This document shows positions 62,790 through 64,000 of a DNA stretch of 64,000 nt, in pieces; positions within the stretch are counted from its first letter, which is position 1, and each line of letters opens with the position of its first letter. The DNA comes from Leptospira limi (GTDB lineage Bacteria > Spirochaetota > Leptospiria > Leptospirales > Leptospiraceae). A model generated the notes under the pieces. The model ran no database searches, had not been told where the DNA came from, and saw nothing but the letters and a program-made list of their open reading frames with translations. The translations under genes were made by a program, and so were the position numbers. The DNA lies in the NCBI RefSeq assembly GCF_026151395.1, contig NZ_JAMQPV010000001.1, positions 2,544,501 through 2,608,500 of the forward strand. Reading direction: 5' to 3'.

Positions 62790-63560
62790 TTGAAACGAAT
62801 TTCCATTTTATTTCTACTTATGTTGGTATTTGGGTTTGGTTATGTACTTTTTTCTGAATCGAATGAAGCAGAAACTAATGGTAAAAACCGAATCACCGAT
62901 TTTCAAAAAGCAAAACGTGTTTTAAAACGGTTTTATACAAAAGTAGGAAAGGATTTTTATTGTGGATGTGAGTTTGAAAAAGATGAAGAGGAATTCGGAC
63001 GTTTCAAAATCAAACAGGATTCTTGTGGATTACAAGCTAGAAAAGATTCCAAACGACAAACCTACATCGAATGGGAACACATTGTTCCCGCTTATAGTTT
63101 TGGAAAAACAAGAGAGTGTTGGACCAAATCCAATTGTGAGGTTGGCGGGAAACTTTTAAAAGGAAGGAAATGTTGTGGTGCAACAGATCCTGAATTTAAT
63201 CTCATCGAAGCCGACCTTCATAACATCGTTCCCGTACCAGGTGAAATTAATGCTGACAGGGGAATTTTTCCCTTTGGAGAAATAGATGGGGAACCCAGGG
63301 AATATGGACTTTGTGATTTTGAAGTGAATTTTAAGGAATCCATTGCAGAACCAAAACTAGAGATCAGGGGTGACATTGCACGGATTTACTTTTATATGGA
63401 GTGGCGGTACCAAATTCCCATCCCAGAAGGAAAACGTAAACTCTACCAATCCTGGCACGAGAATGACCCGCCGGATACGTTTGAGATCCGCAAAAATGAG
63501 ATTGTAGAAAGGCTCCAGAAGGTCAAAAATCCCTTTGTGGATGGAGAGACTCCCAATTGA
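62790..63560 (+). CDS. Endonuclease I (EndA/NucM), secreted
   Basis: 256 residues from the TTG at 62790 (MKRISILFLLMLVFGFGYVLF as signal or anchor). The beta-beta-alpha metal site is YIEWEHIVPAYSFGK, with EADLHNIVPVPGEINADRG later, as in PF04231. It degrades DNA outside the cytoplasm, for nutrition or to break down biofilm DNA. Cys in DFYCGCEF and elsewhere may form disulfides. Confidence 0.92.
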   Translation: MKRISILFLLMLVFGFGYVLFSESNEAETNGKNRITDFQKAKRVLKRFYTKVGKDFYCGCEFEKDEEEFGRFKIKQDSCGLQARKDSKRQTYIEWEHIVPAYSFGKTRECWTKSNCEVGGKLLKGRKCCGATDPEFNLIEADLHNIVPVPGEINADRGIFPFGEIDGEPREYGLCDFEVNFKESIAEPKLEIRGDIARIYFYMEWRYQIPIPEGKRKLYQSWHENDPPDTFEIRKNEIVERLQKVKNPFVDGETPN

Positions 63561-63661
63561 TCCGCTAAGCGGAAGTTTTGGTTTCGAAAATGATTTTAAT
63601 TTTGCCAAACCAAAGATAGCTTCATTTACAGAATTCAGGTGCTTTGGAGTCTGGAACCATT

Positions 63662-64000
63662 ATGAAAGAATATGACATTTTGGTGGTAGGAGCCGGTGCA
63701 GGAACCAAACTTGTGACCCCTCCTTCTCTCATAGGCAAACGTGTGGTTGTCTTTGAAAAAGAGACACCTGGTGGAACCTGCCTCAATCGAGGATGTATCC
63801 CTTCCAAAATGATCATCTATCCTTCTGAACTGATCAGACTTCGAGAAGAAGGAAAACGATTTGGCATCGAATTCCCAAAACCAACAACGGTTCCAGTTGA
63901 GTCCATATTCCAAAGAGTGAACCAAACCGTAAAAATTGATTCCGATTCCATTCCGATTGCGTATGAAAAAAATCCCAATATCGATTATATTCCTAAAAAA
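63662..64000 (+). CDS. Dihydrolipoamide-dehydrogenase-like flavoprotein, truncated by the window
   Basis: 113 codons from the ATG at 63662. The FAD motif is DILVVGAGAGTK, then the redox-active disulfide GGTCLNRGCIPSKMI (CxxxxC). The first glycine motif reads GAGAGTKL where GxGxxG is usual. It belongs to the pyridine nucleotide-disulfide oxidoreductase family; lipoamide, mercury or glutathione activity cannot be told from the first quarter. Confidence 0.85.
   Translation, partial: MKEYDILVVGAGAGTKLVTPPSLIGKRVVVFEKETPGGTCLNRGCIPSKMIIYPSELIRLREEGKRFGIEFPKPTTVPVESIFQRVNQTVKIDSDSIPIAYEKNPNIDYIPKK

Noticed and set aside
1..64000. CRISPR array, retron or diversity-generating retroelement
   Set aside because: No regularly spaced 25-40-base repeats with unique spacers and no reverse transcriptase motif (YxDD) were found.
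1..64000. Ribosomal RNA or insertion sequences
   Set aside because: No rRNA-like sequence and no DDE transposase with terminal repeats was recognised; the only recombinase is the tyrosine integrase.

Overview
The window looks like a chromosomal segment of a Leptospira species, probably from a saprophytic clade. The signs are a spirochaete-type flagellin, a two-membrane envelope gene set (LpxC, a Mla-type lipid transporter, many short-lobed lipoproteins), a SpoIIE/7TM-type phosphatase with TPRs, frequent TTG and GTG starts, and an A+T-rich, AAA/TTT-heavy composition. This assignment rests on recognised protein families, not on a database match.

Left core (1-33.5 kb): a FemAB-like acyltransferase (cut by the window edge), a large membrane PP2C phosphatase and a DedA protein lie on the minus strand. 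Next come a lipoprotein, an AI-2E-type permease, xseA-xseB and a sodium/solute symporter on the plus strand. They are followed by ddl, a beta-repeat exported protein joined to a Mla/Mkl lipid ABC transporter (permease, ATPase, MCE protein), lpxC, ptsI, a POT peptide transporter, a PduO-type cobalamin adenosyltransferase, flaB, an OmpA-type lipoprotein, ybaB, a cyclic-nucleotide-gated K+ channel, an orphan ParA next to a YopX-like protein, a TPR protein, an acyl-CoA synthetase, pepN, an RRM protein and a REC-EAL phosphodiesterase.

Integrated element (33,568-51,200, about 17.6 kb): it splits an amino-acid permease gene so precisely that joining 33,567 to 51,201 restores a 482-codon reading frame, with GTATT shared by both junctions. 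Nearly all its genes run on the minus strand as a tightly overlapped series. The early block encodes a tyrosine recombinase, a zinc-ribbon protein, a DnaA-domain-I-like/VapE-helicase fusion, a second zinc-binding protein, small membrane and coiled proteins, a possible BrnT-like pair and a transglutaminase-like protein. The late block encodes several single-span (mostly C-terminally tail-anchored) membrane proteins, beta-rich capsid candidates, a fibre-like protein with HxH motifs, an M15 peptidase, a C39-like cysteine peptidase, a holin-like protein and a u-spanin-like lipoprotein. No terminase, portal, head-maturation, tape-measure or tail-tube gene was recognised. I read it as an integrated virus of a tailless, probably membrane-containing type, and regard it as the main novelty here. 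A control region near 37 kb has five AAGTRN repeats (plus one degenerate copy) at exact 11-bp steps, and related motifs lie at three other promoter regions of the element. The left end carries a ribbon-helix-helix regulator, a RelE toxin with an unusually long partner, and structured non-coding DNA.

Right core (51.2-64 kb): the second permease half, a methyltransferase, a renalase-like FAD protein, a DUF1499 protein and an alpha/beta hydrolase come first. A gene-poor decayed stretch with small lipoproteins and a degenerate duplication leads to tRNA-Leu(GAG). It is followed by a DUF218-like protein, lysS, a lipoprotein, a SerA-type dehydrogenase, a glyoxalase-II-like hydrolase, a MAPEG protein, endonuclease I and the start of a dihydrolipoamide-dehydrogenase-like flavoprotein cut by the window edge.
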